From assembly GCF_002803515.1 (NCBI RefSeq), contig NZ_PHQX01000001.1, positions 992,001-1,056,000 of the forward strand: DNA of 64,000 nucleotides. Direction: 5' to 3'. Shown piece by piece: positions 63,949-64,000 of the stretch. Numbering within the stretch: the first letter of the stretch is position 1; every line of letters starts with the position of its first letter. The stretch comes from Stenotrophomonas lactitubi. Lineage in GTDB: Bacteria; Pseudomonadota; Gammaproteobacteria; Xanthomonadales; Xanthomonadaceae. A model generated the notes under the pieces. The model was not told the DNA's origin and made no database searches. It worked only from the letters and a program-made list of their open reading frames with translations. The position numbers were made by a program, and so were the translations under genes.

Positions 63949-63977
63949 AAAGAGATATCTTTAACGTGGTTAAAGAT
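63949..63977. promoter_or_regulatory. overlapping palindromes upstream of the LysR-like gene
   Basis: ATCTTTAAC-GTG-GTTAAAGAT (63957-63977) is a perfect 9-bp inverted repeat. AAAGA-GATA-TCTTT (63949-63962) overlaps it. The region is markedly AT-rich compared with the window. It contains a T-N11-A arrangement as in LysR boxes. It is probably an operator shared with a divergent gene outside the window. Confidence 0.5.
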
Positions 63978-64000
63978 CAGTGATTCCATGACGCTTCTGC

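Overview
The window is high-GC, densely coded DNA. Its gene order and its many short GTAG-headed palindromes (the SMAG repeat family) point to a Stenotrophomonas of the S. maltophilia complex (Xanthomonadaceae). This identification is inferred from content; no 16S gene is present.

Layout. 1-7647: the miaB / PhoH-like (ybeZ) / ybeY / corC housekeeping block on the minus strand, interrupted on the plus strand by a three-gene ABC efflux operon (3094-6103). 7.8-10.5 kb: a GST gene divergent from a WYL-type regulator, then a lytic transglycosylase. 10.6-14.6 kb: cytochrome bc1 (petABC) followed by sspA-sspB. 14.6-21.2 kb: a perfect-period 182-bp tandem duplication, two envelope proteins, nadC with a Trm112-like gene, purE-purK, an iron-type superoxide dismutase, a monothiol glutaredoxin and a degenerate SDR. 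21.3-26.2 kb: a large Oar-like TonB-dependent receptor and the nucleotidase ppnN. 26.4-33.4 kb: the type IV pilus minor-pilin operon fimT-pilV-pilW-pilX-pilY1-pilE, with a frameshift in pilW. 33.4-36.7 kb: tRNA-Asn, an orphan pseudopilin, uvrB and two tRNA-Val genes. 37.3-38.7 kb: the most unusual locus, an operon of a membrane-anchored thioredoxin-like protein and three tandem paralogous secreted four-cysteine peptides. 39-42 kb: a MipA/OmpV porin-like gene divergent from a two-component system. 42.2-53.7 kb: comEC-exbB-exbD-msbA-lpxK-kdsB (lipid A/LPS export and KDO activation), a low-MW phosphatase, a thioredoxin/NHL protein, uvrC and pgsA. 53.7-64 kb: a 51-bp tandem repeat array and three identical tRNA-Gly(GCC) genes that separate two small cargo segments (an FAD oxidoreductase; a tripartite ABC efflux operon). 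After the third tRNA comes a P4-type integrase with an unusual C-terminal extension and a LysR-like protein lacking its DNA-binding domain: the left end of a genomic island that runs past the window.

Most genes are ordinary Xanthomonadaceae core genes. The accessory or odd elements are the peptide/thioredoxin operon, the integrase with an antitoxin-like tail, the tRNA-Gly-delimited segments, the duplicated DnaA-box-like module near 2.9 kb, and the pilW frameshift. All calls rest on reading the sequence and on family knowledge; no database search was run.
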